A stretch of DNA of 64,000 bases from Craspedostauros australis (lineage: Eukaryota; Bacillariophyta; Bacillariophyceae; Mastogloiales; Achnanthaceae): the NCBI GenBank assembly GCA_026770025.1, contig JAMXDE010000048.1:372001-436000 (forward strand), read 5' to 3'. Shown here one piece after another: positions 29,336 through 40,475 of this stretch (its first letter is position 1; every line of letters begins with the position of its first letter). Under the pieces are notes generated by a model. The model was given only the letters and a program-made list of their open reading frames with translations. It ran no database searches and was not told the origin of the DNA. A program made the translations under genes and the position numbers.

Positions 29336-30994
29336 TCACGGAGGCAACATGATGTGCTGCAACAAGATGGCCTTGTCGTGGATGATGCCGTTGGCGTCTT
29401 CATCGTCGAGGAAGTTGACCATGACGAAGGTGTTGCCGGTGCTAGATTTCCTCCCGGGCGGCTGCACCACCGTCGCTTGGTAGAATGCAGTTGTGTCTGG
29501 GTAGATGGCGAAGACGGCATCGCCGCGGGCCAGGTTCTTGAGATCGCCGAGGATGGCGACCTGCGGTTGCGGCAGCGAGAAGGCTGCGGATGGTAATCAT
29601 CGTTTGCGTATTTGCAGATGCGAGGGAAATCAGAGAATCATGATGGAACGGTGAGGCATGAGGGACAGAATGGCATGAACGCCTCGTGACGTCTGCAATC
29701 AATATCGTGTACGCGGTGCTGTGCTGTGTTCCATGCATCAAACGAACGATGAACACGAAGCCGGATGTGTCTGCACCAGCGCGCGAACTTACTCTTGTTG
29801 CTTTCCACATCTTCGTCGGACAGCTTGTACATTCCCGTGTGAGGATCGTAGGAGATGACCTTGGCCAGAATCCATTCCGACCCACCAGCCGTTGGTTGGA
29901 TGGCGGCAAGATCGTTGGGCTTAGCGGCGCCAGGGACCTGGAAATCGCCTGACCGCTGTGATCATTATCGACAGAAAATGCGGGGGGAAGCACAGTGGTT
30001 TTGCAGAGAGACAAAGACAGCGTGTGCAAATAGATAGATAGATAGATGTCAGTGCATTTCGAATAGTTGCGCATGAGCGCAGTATTCATCTGCCTCATCA
30101 CAACACAGTTGGCAATTGCACTCACTTTGCGCAAAGCGGTGTGGTGCTGCCATATTGCATTTAATGCAACAGCATGCAACAATTTATCGGCCTTCCATAC
30201 AGTCACTGGCACGGCGCGTACCTGCAGAACCTGCTCAAGATGCTTGAGATCTTCATCCAGCCGGTCACAAACGTCTTCGATCAAGGCGCAGCTCTGATCC
30301 GCGATTGCGCATTTCTCAGCGGCGTACTGCTCCGCACTCTGGTGACATTCCCGTATCCGGCTGTACATGTCTTCGTTGTGAATGTATTCGGCCAATTCTT
30401 CTGTTGTGGGGACGACGAGATTGTCGTCTGCCGTTGCCTTGCTCTTGGCGCTGCCTCTTTTGCGTTTGGCAACGCGTATGCCCCTGTTGTCGACCACATC
30501 CAGACCCAGAACCTTCTTTTCGGCGTCGTCAACATACTGCTGCTGCAGCTTCATCATTTCTTGGATCGTTTCGCTGCGGTTGCGATCGTGTTCGAATGAT
30601 GCACGGAACATGATGGTTGGATGTTTAATATAATAGAATGCATGCAATGTATGGGTGCAATGTATAGATGCAATGTATCGATGCAATGTGTGAGTGAGAT
30701 CAGCTGAGCACGCTCATTCGACACGAAATTCGAGTGAGAGGGCTGGAACCGTTCCTCATGATAGCCATCCGTGTCCTTTTGCGGACCTCCATCCGCCTCA
30801 CATACCCCCACACTACGGATAGCAACCTGTGGATCAAAAGAAGAGACAATGATCCGTGTTGTATCCCATCAAACAACTCACTTCGATGATCGATCGAGAG
30901 ACTGGATGAGATCCATATTGCGCTTGATTTCGTGCGGGATCGTGGAGATCTCCTCAACGAAGGACTCCAGGTAGGTTACATCGCTGCGCGTCAT
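29336..30994 (-). CDS. ING N-terminal domain fused to SGF29 tandem Tudor domain (4 exons)
   Basis: Exons, minus strand: 30994-30882, 30573-30222, 29937-29793, 29583-29336. All three introns (308, 284, 209 bp) are GT-AG and every junction keeps phase, giving 285 residues. Residues 4-60 (TYLESFVEEISTIPHEIKRN) match the ING histone-binding N-terminus. Residues 95-155 form the ING-type helical part (AEKCAIADQSCALIEDVCD). Residues 74-84 are a basic nuclear signal. Residues 156-285 are an SGF29 C-terminal tandem Tudor: EWILAKVISY, LARGDAVFAIYPDTTAFYQATV, VNFLDDED. The cage residues that hold H3K4me3 in SGF29 correspond to Tyr231, Tyr238 and Phe261, and the acidic pocket to Asp196/Asp198. No PHD finger is present. 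The likely role is an H3K4me3 reader in an acetyltransferase complex. Confidence 0.85.
29793..29937 (-). other. Exon 3 of the ING-SGF29 gene
   Basis: The acceptor is TTTCCAG before GTCCCTGG and the donor is AACAAGA before GTAAGT. The exon encodes the first Tudor half (EWILAKVISYDPHTGMYKL). It is 145 nt and ends in phase 1. Confidence 0.85.
30030..30047. repeat. (TAGA)n microsatellite in intron 2 of the ING-SGF29 gene
   Basis: Four and a half perfect TAGA units. Confidence 0.8.
30640..30700. repeat. Degenerate tandem repeat in intron 1 of the ING-SGF29 gene
   Basis: About four units related to TGCAATGTAT(A/C/G)GATG. They are short and imperfect and lie within the intron at 30574-30881. Confidence 0.6.
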
Positions 30995-33900
30995 GGTTGC
31001 TGGCAATCTAGATCGTGGATCCTTTGTGTGCGAGATATGGTGTTGTACGGTACGACTATGATACTCGCAAGCACTTGGAAATGGTGAAAGTAGCGTCCTT
31101 CATGAGACCATCAAAGGTGATGATTGCCGCTGTGATGGTGTTTGTGAAGCAGCTCTTTGCGCTTGTTGTTGGCGCCAACCTGTTGTCGTCTTGCTTCTCT
31201 TGGTGGCGCCACCCTTCGGCAAACGAATATACATTTAATGTGTATTTCACCCAACTTACATTACGACGTATTTTATGAATTTACCGCAGATTCTCACGAC
31301 CATGTTCAACCGCCTTCAAAACCCAGCGCGGACTGGAATCGAGAAAGTGGACACGCTCATCCATCCTGTTCCGAACACGGCGAGCTCCAATCAACCACCT
31401 CCGATCAGGGGAAATAGTATTACAGAAATCGAGTTCTTTGTGGTCGAAGCGGATCGCTGCACGGATGAGGCGACATGGGAGAATCAGAAGGAGATGCAAA
31501 TCCAACGTCGTGAACGTGTGCTCGTTGTGCGACAAGGTCAAGGCAAGGCAATACTCACGCGTCCTCTATTGTGATGCGCCTCCTTTGGATTCTATCGCAA
31601 CTTCGCCACACCTCGATCGCCATTACCATTTCCTTCTGAGGCCTCCACAAACAAGGATGCAATCGCGGAGAGGTCTGGCTCTTCGGCGACTCTGGAAGAT
31701 TCATCCATCCGTGAGCGATGTGTGCAAGGAGGCCAACATGGATGCGGTAGCGTAGTATTCTATTATTATTCTACGATCTATAACACACCCCCATGAGACA
31801 GAAGGGAAGTTAAAGATGAGCGAATTACAATACTCAACTATACCCCACTCGACGATAGAATTGTGTAGGTGGGGGCGGATGAAAGACTACCAAAGAGCAA
31901 GGAAGAGAAATGGCGCGCTTCCGGGAAGAACGGAGAAACGGAATACGATACTCCGCCCCTTGAGAGCATTTTGAAGGTGCGGCTGTGCCATGTCATGTGT
32001 AACTCGTTCATCCGGCTGCAGATAATGAGGGAGGAGAGTAGAGAGGCGAAGTTCTTCGCATGACGGAGATGGTAATGGAGGTGGTGGCTCGAGCTTGTTC
32101 CAGAACCAACCCAGATTCCAAACGGTGCCACTTGCGGTTCGTAGCATGACAGTTATCATTGACACGCCCTTGTGTGGGTGTCTCGATACCCACGAGAGGT
32201 CCCAGGGAAGAAACACCCGGTTGTTGTCTCGCTCTTTGGACTATATCTCTTTGGTGTGGTACGATCTAGACATGTATAATACCATGTAGAGGGTGCCTCA
32301 TGGTTGTTCTGGTCGTCAACTTCACCTTTCTATTCATCATCTTGCTTGTGTATGTTGCTTGAGGCTTGGTACAGACTGAGGGTACTACCTATTACACTCT
32401 GTTCCACTCGATTCTCCTCTCCTCTACGAGCTCCTCTTGTGGTGCGATACCACGCTTCGCTGACGTCTGCCTGTGCTGGGACTACCTACACTTGTGGTTG
32501 TTGTTGCCTGGGTGCGAATGGACCAATGCGAGTGAGTTCTGATGTTGATGGTGTTCCGCATGGCGAGGACACGTCACGTCATGTTGACCGGAAGAGTTCG
32601 GGACCACTCAGCAAGATGCTTCCTTCTCTGTTTCTTTGTGCGATAAATTGGAGGTTCCTTATTTAACGCTGAATGTGGCTGACACTTGTCCTTTCCAAAG
32701 GCGTGGCGCTTCTTTTTTTCCGATGAGACATAAAGTTACTTATGGGACTCTGCAACCACATGTGACATTCTGTGATCACAAATTGGGATGATCCCACGAA
32801 TTCCTTGGAGCAGAGACATCGGTTTGGGAGGGTTTCGTTGATGCTCTTGGTTGGTCGAGGAGCAGCGACGATGGTGTTCGTGTGGATGCCTGAAGTTGTC
32901 GTGGTGGGAAGTACGGCTTCTTGTTGGTGGCCATGGGACACGCAAGGACGAGTTTCCATCACCCTTTGCTGTCGCTGTGTTGTTTTCTTGCCAGACACCA
33001 GCCTCGATCGTATCCGCGTCCTCCTTGCCCAGGCATGGTGAATCGGTTCTTTCCTTCTTTGCCCGGCCATCCTCAACTCCATAGCGTGTCCATGAAACAG
33101 GCGGCCATCAGTCTTTGATAGCGCGGTGAAGTTGCAACTGAACGAGGAAGACTCACAGGAGAGCAAGAGACAAGCGACAACGAGCGACAACCACAAGCGA
33201 AAGCCAAACTCGGAGCCAGAGACAGTTGCAAAGATCAAGAGAAAGTCTTCGCATCGTCCACACAAAGACGACGATCGAAGCATCTTCTTGGCGAGATAAG
33301 ACGAGGAGGCTCTTCAGGGTTTCGCTTTGTCTGTGAGGAGGCGATTTGACTTGCGCTGCCAAACACCCATAGCTCGTACACATTAGTACTCGTGCACGGA
33401 CTGCTCCGACTTGGCAAACATCGCTGAAGCAGGTCTCTCTCTCTTTGGTTGTCTTTGGTTGTCTTGGTGCAAGAGACAATCGGCATTGTCCCTTGGAGTA
33501 CGACCATCAGTACATATTTACGATACTCGTACCTCATCAAACCGATCCACATCCAACTGAAGCATCTCCATCGCGAAGGCCATCCGTCACAGGCAACGCT
33601 CTTCTCGTCGTCTGTTCATCATCATCCAACCGCACATCCAATCCAATTCATCGTAGGTACCCGCGCCACAGCAAACCATACGATACGCCAACCCTGAGAG
33701 TGGAAGTGGTGTGAGTCCAGCTGAATTACTCTACTCTGCTCCATTCTATTCTATTGTATTCTATTGTATTTTATTCTCAACACAATTACCGCTTCAGATC
33801 AAATCGAAGCGCATACAGCACAGCGCATTGCAGACTCTACTCCTCTCTCTGGAGCGCACAATAAAGAGAGCATCATTGCGAACATTCGATACGCGAAAAG

Positions 33901-34191
33901 CACAACGAGGTTGAACACCATCTGCACCGACACATCATCATCGACAGCAGGAGCACCAACAGCAGGAGCACCAACAGCAGGAACACCAACAGCAAGGGCA
34001 CCAACAACCGAAGAGTCGGCAGAGTGAGACCAGACCACCAAGGACAGAAACCAAAGGCCTCACAAAAGCTGAACCAAGGGTTTGTGTTTGGAAAGGCTCA
34101 TTGGCCAAGCGGGAACACGGGAACACTACATACTACACACTACATCAGCACAGCACAACGTGACCATCCGGTTGCGGCAGACATCGTCGTC
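30995..34191. other. 3.2-kb intergenic region
   Basis: No gene is supported. Several ORFs of 60-200 codons on both strands are mutually overlapping and have no domain. The left part should contain the promoter of the ING-SGF29 gene and the right part the promoter of the 1028-residue protein gene. A TACTCGTAC motif lies at 33524 and a 15-bp tandem repeat at about 33943-34003. Confidence 0.4.
33943..34003 (+). repeat. 15-bp tandem repeat in the leader of the 1028-residue protein gene
   Basis: About four copies of ACAGCAGGAGCACCA with one or two substitutions. They lie 190-250 bp before the start codon at 34192. Confidence 0.75.
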
Positions 34192-37100
34192 ATGGACTTC
34201 CGCAGCGCGATCATCAGGGATCCGGGGGGATCCCACGGTGGAGGGCACCCTCATCCGCACGAGCAGCACGAAGCTGCGATTGCGACCAAGACGGCCCCAG
34301 CCGGTCGTGATGAAATGCGCGTGTCCGATCACGAGGAATTCGGTGGAATACCATCCATCGTCAACGTCAAAACCCTGGCGCCATCCGATTCTGCACTACA
34401 CGCGGCGGCGCCTAACGCGGCTGTCGCGACGGCAGCCCAGCCACCACCATCGTTCGCTGCCACGATGCAGGACGATGGCAGAGCGAGGGAGCGCCGGAAA
34501 CCAAAGCCCAAACAGGCGCATCGAAAGCACCACCACAACACTCTAGGTATCGTCCTAGATGATAGCCTGTTAGACCTTCGTGGCTTTGACTCGCCATCAT
34601 CCTCATCGAGCGATTCGTTGTCGTCGTCCTCTTCATCGACGTCATCGTCGGCGGACGCGACTTCCATCTCGTCCATCTCATCGTATCGCAGCCTGTGTGC
34701 GCCATCTTCCGAGCCATCGTCCCGAAACCGAACCGACTCTCTTCGAGGCACCATGAACGCACTACCATCCAAAGATATGCACTACTTGAACTCGGCCTGC
34801 GGAACCTACGCATCGCAAGAGTACCACGAACTGCACGGCGTCTATGGTGGTATCTACCACCCCTCCAAGGAGGAGGACGACATTGTTGTTGTTGAAAATG
34901 CGGACAAGGAAGGCAATGGCTCCTCCGCAGCCAAGCACCTCCAACGCGCAGCCGATGACAAGGCAGACCACGACGGTTGCTGTTGGCGATGGAAGATCGC
35001 CTGCCTGCCCAACCTCAGCGAGGATCTCCTGCCTTCCCTCGCGCCGTGCGCCTTGTCCATCCCGCCCACCCTCACCCCGGCCACCGTCTTGAACCGGATC
35101 TGCACCTTCTGCAAGGTCCATTCGATGACGTGCCTTGCGGCGTCGACGTCGGGAAGGCTGGATGCCTACACCCACTGCGGCAAGCTCAAGCTCCGACTTC
35201 AATTGTGGAAGTGGAGCGAGCCGACATGGGAGGGATGCATCGCGAACAGGTGCTTCGTTGGCACTGAGAGCGGGGAGATCAGCCGGTCCCCTGCCAACGC
35301 TGACGCGGGCAGACATAATCTCGGTGCAGGCAACTCCACGCAACTGGAAGCCACTCAGTGCAATGCCAACGGCGCGAACAGGACAGTCATGCTGCTGGAG
35401 CTGCAGCGCCGTCAGGGCTGCTGCATCGTCATGAAGATGTTCCGCAAGGATTTATACCATGCCATCCTCACTGGTGAGAATCTCACCGTGAAGCCGCAAC
35501 TCGAGGGCGACGAGATGCGATCGAACTCGAACCCTTGCAGGTTCTTCAGCGTGCCCGATTCCATTCGGAAACAGTTCTCCATCTCTGCGATGTCGCAGCA
35601 AGGTTCAAGCGCAGGCATCAAGCCGCAGTACAGCTGCGGATCGCTTTCGAAGCTCCCAACGCACGCACATCCGCGCCCGCCCCAAAAGTCGCCATTGCAC
35701 CACGCCCGCCGGCAGCATGCTGGAGGTACGGTCGTCAAGCGCGATGGACATGCGGAGAAGGACTCGGGTGAGACTGTCGGCACCTACACGAGCGTTACCA
35801 GTGCCTCCGGCTCCTCCTACAACAACACCACCGTTGGTACAAGCACGAACGCGAACCTCAGCGCGGACGTCAACGTGCGAAGTATCCGATCAGCCGCAAC
35901 CGGCGGCGTGACACTTTCGGTTGCCACTGGCAGTTCTCTCCATCGTCCCAACCACAGCCAGCGTCTTGACGGCGATGTTGGCCTTGGTGGTGCGGCGGAC
36001 GACATGAGGAATGAAGCAAGCGACGATGTCCAGCCAACCACAAGCTCCAGTGCCAACGAATTCTCCGCTTGCCTGATGAAGTGCTTGGAACTGCTGGAAA
36101 GCGAGCACGTCGACCAGAACCACCTTGGGATGGAGTTCTTGTCATCATGCACGATCCCGGAAAGCCCTGCACAAGATGCAGAAGCTGCTTCGCCGTTATC
36201 GCCAGACCTTACAACACTCCCACAACAAAGTCAGCAGCATGAGCAACAGCACCAGAAGTGCGATGCCATGCCACAGCAGATTGCAAAAATGCTACTGAAC
36301 AAGCCTTCCGATGGCGAACAGGTCGATGCGCTGGCGACGCGTCTTCAACTTGCGGTCTTCGCCTTCTTATCTATCAACGACGATATCGATGATGCCCTGC
36401 GTCCCACCATGATGTCAACACCATCAAAGACGCGAGGCGGTCACAGTAGCAGCAGCAACAACAGCAGCGGCAGCGGCAACAACAAGAACGACAGGGTACC
36501 TGGTCAATGCTTCAGCGGAATCGTTCCTCGCACGGCATCTTCGGGATCCCTCGATGGTCTTTGGGGCGGGCCTTCACACCAAAACCTCGACCGTAGCTCG
36601 GACCCAACGCTGAGCGATCACAAGAGCCTGGACGAGAGCTTGGGCGACGACGCCAACTGCTGCTCCTTCAACCCAGGGAAGCGCGGGCTTGCATGCCACG
36701 GATTGCTGGAGGCTACGCAAGTGCTGGCGTGGATCGTGCTCACGAACTGTTTGTGCATTCTGGGAACGTCATGCGGCTCTGGATTTGCAGGCAACTCATG
36801 TCCCTCCAGCGTGCCAGCGCAAGGCAAGGATGGTCTGGTAGGCCGTTCCTCCATCCATGGCGATACCGGATACTCATGCGCAACCAGCAACGACGTGGAC
36901 AACAAGAACACCGGCTCCGGCAGTGGCGACAACAGCAACGGCAACAGTGATGGTGGACTGAACGAGCAGGGCGACGCTACGTTGAGCACAGACAAGATCC
37001 TCGTGGACGACTCACAACAACGCGAACTGTGGGGATGCGTGCTGCACGCCATGCTGCGATCCATCCAGCATGCCAACCAAAGACCTCGCACAGCGGCACT

Positions 37101-37278
37101 CGCGATCCAGAGCCTGAGGTGGATGGCGCGCATTTGTCCGGAATCCATGAACCCCATGATCCAAGACGAGACGATCCACGTAGCTCTTCTGCTGCCCGCT
37201 TACGAGTACGGCAAAACGCATCACGCAGAATTGGAGGAACAGGCCAGCAAGCTCCTGGCAGAGATCAAGAAGGATTGA
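34192..37278 (+). CDS. 1028-residue Ser/Asn-rich protein of the QRRQGCC family (function unknown)
   Basis: The frame opens at 34024 without an ATG; the first ATG is at 34192 (MDFRSAII). Residues 1-240 are disordered, with a His/Gly patch and a long Ser run (about 130-165). A folded region at about 275-445 contains NRICTFCKVHS, LQLWKWSEP and LLELQRRQGCC followed by MFRKDLYHAIL. A second region (about 620-740) has CLELLESEHVDQNHLGMEFL, and a third (about 945-1028) has CVLHAMLRSIQHANQ and ends in a charged helix. The same three blocks in the same order occur in the gene at 42287, so the two are paralogues. Many Cys but no zinc pattern. It may be a scaffold, with helical repeats at the C-terminus; that is inference. 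Confidence 0.8.
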   Translation: MDFRSAIIRDPGGSHGGGHPHPHEQHEAAIATKTAPAGRDEMRVSDHEEFGGIPSIVNVKTLAPSDSALHAAAPNAAVATAAQPPPSFAATMQDDGRARERRKPKPKQAHRKHHHNTLGIVLDDSLLDLRGFDSPSSSSSDSLSSSSSSTSSSADATSISSISSYRSLCAPSSEPSSRNRTDSLRGTMNALPSKDMHYLNSACGTYASQEYHELHGVYGGIYHPSKEEDDIVVVENADKEGNGSSAAKHLQRAADDKADHDGCCWRWKIACLPNLSEDLLPSLAPCALSIPPTLTPATVLNRICTFCKVHSMTCLAASTSGRLDAYTHCGKLKLRLQLWKWSEPTWEGCIANRCFVGTESGEISRSPANADAGRHNLGAGNSTQLEATQCNANGANRTVMLLELQRRQGCCIVMKMFRKDLYHAILTGENLTVKPQLEGDEMRSNSNPCRFFSVPDSIRKQFSISAMSQQGSSAGIKPQYSCGSLSKLPTHAHPRPPQKSPLHHARRQHAGGTVVKRDGHAEKDSGETVGTYTSVTSASGSSYNNTTVGTSTNANLSADVNVRSIRSAATGGVTLSVATGSSLHRPNHSQRLDGDVGLGGAADDMRNEASDDVQPTTSSSANEFSACLMKCLELLESEHVDQNHLGMEFLSSCTIPESPAQDAEAASPLSPDLTTLPQQSQQHEQQHQKCDAMPQQIAKMLLNKPSDGEQVDALATRLQLAVFAFLSINDDIDDALRPTMMSTPSKTRGGHSSSSNNSSGSGNNKNDRVPGQCFSGIVPRTASSGSLDGLWGGPSHQNLDRSSDPTLSDHKSLDESLGDDANCCSFNPGKRGLACHGLLEATQVLAWIVLTNCLCILGTSCGSGFAGNSCPSSVPAQGKDGLVGRSSIHGDTGYSCATSNDVDNKNTGSGSGDNSNGNSDGGLNEQGDATLSTDKILVDDSQQRELWGCVLHAMLRSIQHANQRPRTAALAIQSLRWMARICPESMNPMIQDETIHVALLLPAYEYGKTHHAELEEQASKLLAEIKKD

Positions 37279-38550
37279 AACGTCCGCCTGTGTGGAGCGC
37301 AGTACCGTGCTTACGCTCCTAACACACGACAACGCAGATGACAAGGTCGTGATGATCATCACCCGCGAGGGCCAGCGCTCCGAGGGGCGCTTTACCGCTC
37401 AGATCGAGGATGAATGCTGCGGAACGGACGGTGGAGGCGGAATGGCAACGATGTTGCTTGTGCGCCATACGAGAGTCCAACCACAACGGAAGAGTTGCCT
37501 GCGAGGTAGCGACGGCTGCGCCAGATGGACGAGCTATTGGTGCGAGCGCCCGCGCAGTGCTGGGATGCACAGCATCGAGCATCCGCCTGATTGTGTACAG
37601 GCTAGCAAACGAATCTAGACATAAGAATGATGGCTTTTCTGAGTTCTATCCAACAATCCAACCTGGAGGATCCATTGTGATCCAAGGGCTTCCTTGAAGT
37701 TCTTCGCCGAAACCAGCGATGCCACCCACAACAATGAGAACACGTCACGATTGTCCGCGACGTGTTACGAAGAAAACAGCACATGGTTGATTCTGACGGA
37801 GATTTGTTGATCAGTCGTGAACACGAGTGTTGATGCATTTCTCCGAAATCGTGGACCAGGCAATAATCTGCCACGTCCAGGCCGAAAATGCGCAAGCCGG
37901 ATCGCTCGCACCAGTTTTCAATACACGGACAAGGTTGAAGTGCGTCCGGATGACGGATGGCAAGCGTTTCATGTGTTAAGTGTGAAAACACAATGACATT
38001 TTATTCATGTCACAAAGACAAGAATGGAGATGCGTGTCCCGGATTTCTGTGTTTCGGATCGTATTTCATCGTTCCGCGATGCAAACCTGCGCAAGTCGGC
38101 GGCCTTTGGGGCAGATGGGAGACGAATGAGGAGATCGGAACAGTCAGGGGAGGAAGAGTTGGTGGCATTGTTGTCGTCATTTCTTTCTGCCGTGGTGCAA
38201 ACGGAAATGGAGCAAGACCATTGATGATGATGAGGCAGAGAGTCAAGTGGAGGGAGTCAATGCTCAAAGGAGCGGAGTCAGAGTTATAACTTGGGACGTG
38301 GAAGGCAGCTGCTCTCTCTCTCTCTCTCTCGCTGTAGTAGTCCATCCGAGTTGACATCCTCAAGAGGGTCGTGTCATCTTTTCCACTGACGAGAGTGAAC
38401 ATCGACGTCACAAGAGAGAGAGATGCTCTGAGAGATCTTTCTTGCTCTCCATTTCATTCAATTTCATATTCTTGGTGACATACTCTATTCTTCAATCATA
38501 TAAAACGCTACATGCTAAAGTCATCACATCGAAGATCAACATAATAGAAG
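37279..38550. other. Intergenic region
   Basis: 1.27 kb without a supported gene. A (CT)n microsatellite lies at 38310-38329. An A/T-rich run at about 38461-38510 precedes the next start and is a candidate core promoter. Confidence 0.4.
38310..38329. repeat. (CT)n microsatellite
   Basis: Ten CT units, 220 bp upstream of the ankyrin gene start. Confidence 0.85.
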
Positions 38551-40475
38551 ATGGCAACAGCAACAGCGGCAGCAAGGAACGTGCCGTTCCCAGCACCTCG
38601 GCGACGCAGCCTCCGCCCCAACAAGAACAATGTCGACGATGATGAGCAGAGCCTGGATCTTGCCGATCTGATCCAGTCGTCCAAACCACGCGTGCTGCCC
38701 CCCAGACGAAGGGATGCGGAGCCCCGCGTCCCGTTGGCATTGCAGGAGATCTTCGTGAGGGCGCAGCGTGGCGAGGAAGTCGAGGCGCCGCAGAAAAATC
38801 TCGGATCGAAGCTCTTTGTCAGATGCAAGACGTTGTTCGCGCCGCATAATCCGCTGTTGCAGACCATGCCCCCGTCCAAGGCGAAGCGCAAGATCTCCTT
38901 CCTGCGACGATTCAGCAACAGCACGAAGGTTGGAATGCGCAGACCCGAGACGCCATCGCCGACGCAAAGTACGACGGAGCAGAGCGAGACGTTTGCGGAA
39001 GAGGCCGAATCCGCGTCCATCCGAGCGATCATGGCGCAGAGGCGGTCGTCGCTTTTGGCGGTGAGTTTATTCTTACTTGGACGAGTGTTCTTACTTGGAA
39101 GAGTGTTCTTACTTGGAGGTTTGTTATGTTGGTGAGGTTGATGTGATCATCCTCGTTCACGCAAGCACTTGCGATGTCCTCCTTGTGGAGATGCCATGGA
39201 AGCTGCCACAATACAATACCTTTGCTTCAATCAAACACTTGCACTCACCAATGATCCTTGTTCTCTTCTTCACAATTTCCTGCGCAGCAGACTGCCGATA
39301 AATCGCATCATATCATCGAAGAGGAGCAGGAGGTCATGTCACCACGGCAATTCATGGAGGAAGCTTGGGAAGAACGAGGGTACTACATGTACTCACCCAC
39401 CAGCAATCCTGCAAGCCATGCCCCCAATGGAAGCACCAATACCACCCAAACTCAACAAGAGCAGCAACCTCGCGGACGACATGGTGGAAAGCGGACAAAG
39501 CGCCACTCCAACAGCACGTCATCGAGATCCACTCAGACCACCTCCAGCACATCCGGCACGTTAGATTCAACCAACGCAACTGTTGTTGCGCGATCACCGA
39601 CAGCCCTGGCTCGGTTCTTCACTATCGAAACGGGCTACTACAGCCAACCAACGCCATATCAACAGGCCAGCTACGGCCACGCCATGACCCGTGCCATCCG
39701 CCGCAACGATGTCAATCTCGTGCGGCGATTTTGCGATGCCGGCTTATCTCCCAATCCGTGCAACCGGCATGGCGATTCCGTCGTCCACATGATCTGCCGC
39801 CGCAATCAGCTCGGCATGCTGCGCACGCTGCTGCGGTATGGTTGCCATCTGCAGTGTACCGACGATCTGGGCCGCACGCCGTTGCACGACGCCTGCTGGA
39901 CGACGCAACCCAACTGGGAGCTCATCACGCTGTTGCTGCAGGTTGATATTCATGTCCTGCAGGCCATGGATTGTTACGGCAAGACGCCGTTGTGTTACGT
40001 GCCCGTAGTGGCGCATCGCGCATGGAACGCCTATCTGCAATCCAAGCTGGATCTGTTCTGGCCAACCGGTCATGTCCAGGGACCGCCCAAGCTCACCAAG
40101 CATCGCCCGCATGCCTTTCCCATCGCGGATCCTTCGAACGCCGTGCCGTTGAACGTCGCGGCCTTCATCGCCAATGGCCAGATCGCCCCGGAAGATGCGA
40201 GTCTCTGCATCCACGAAGATGGTGCTGGCGTGCATGGTGTTGTAGCTGGCGGTGCCAACCATGACGATCTCAATCACAATGGGAGGCACGATGATGATTC
40301 GTCCATATGCACGGACAACTATGATGATGACGACGACGACATTGAGACGGATTCGGACATTGACTATGAAAGCGATGACTCCGACTTCCACCGGGAAGGT
40401 GACAATTTCATCATCTCATTGCACGGCAACCGAAATGCCTTCTCCGCGATGATGCCATCCGCTGTTAATGTCTAG
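38551..40475 (+). CDS. Ankyrin-repeat protein, two exons (diatom-type)
   Basis: Exon 1 is 38551-39060, ending GCG before GTGAGT. Exon 2 is 39288-40475 (acceptor CGCAG; an alternative NAGNAG acceptor moves it to 39291). Both joins are phase 0 and give about 565 residues. Residues 1-170 are basic and disordered (PSKAKRKISFLRRF). After the junction comes EEEQEVMSPRQFMEEAWEERGYY, a block I associate with diatom ankyrin proteins. About three ankyrin repeats follow (RRNDVNLVRRFCDAG; HGDSVVHMICRRNQLGMLRTLL; DDLGRTPLHDACWTTQPNWELITLLL; MDCYGKTPLCYV). The C-terminus is acidic (YDDDDDDIETDSDIDYESDDSD). Ankyrin repeats bind proteins; the partner is unknown. Confidence 0.85.
39061..39287 (+). other. Intron of the ankyrin gene with a three-unit repeat at its 5' end
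   Basis: GT-AG, 227 bp. Directly after the donor it holds three near-identical units of TCTTACTTGGA(C/A/G)GAGTGT (39070-39118). The 3' end offers a tandem acceptor CAGCAG, so one Gln may be included or skipped. Confidence 0.75.

Noticed and set aside
29442..30608. A single-exon reading of the minus-strand frame (414 codons) as the SGF29-like protein
   Set aside because: The frame runs through two introns with clear GT-AG borders; the Tudor sequence appears only after splicing and in other frames.
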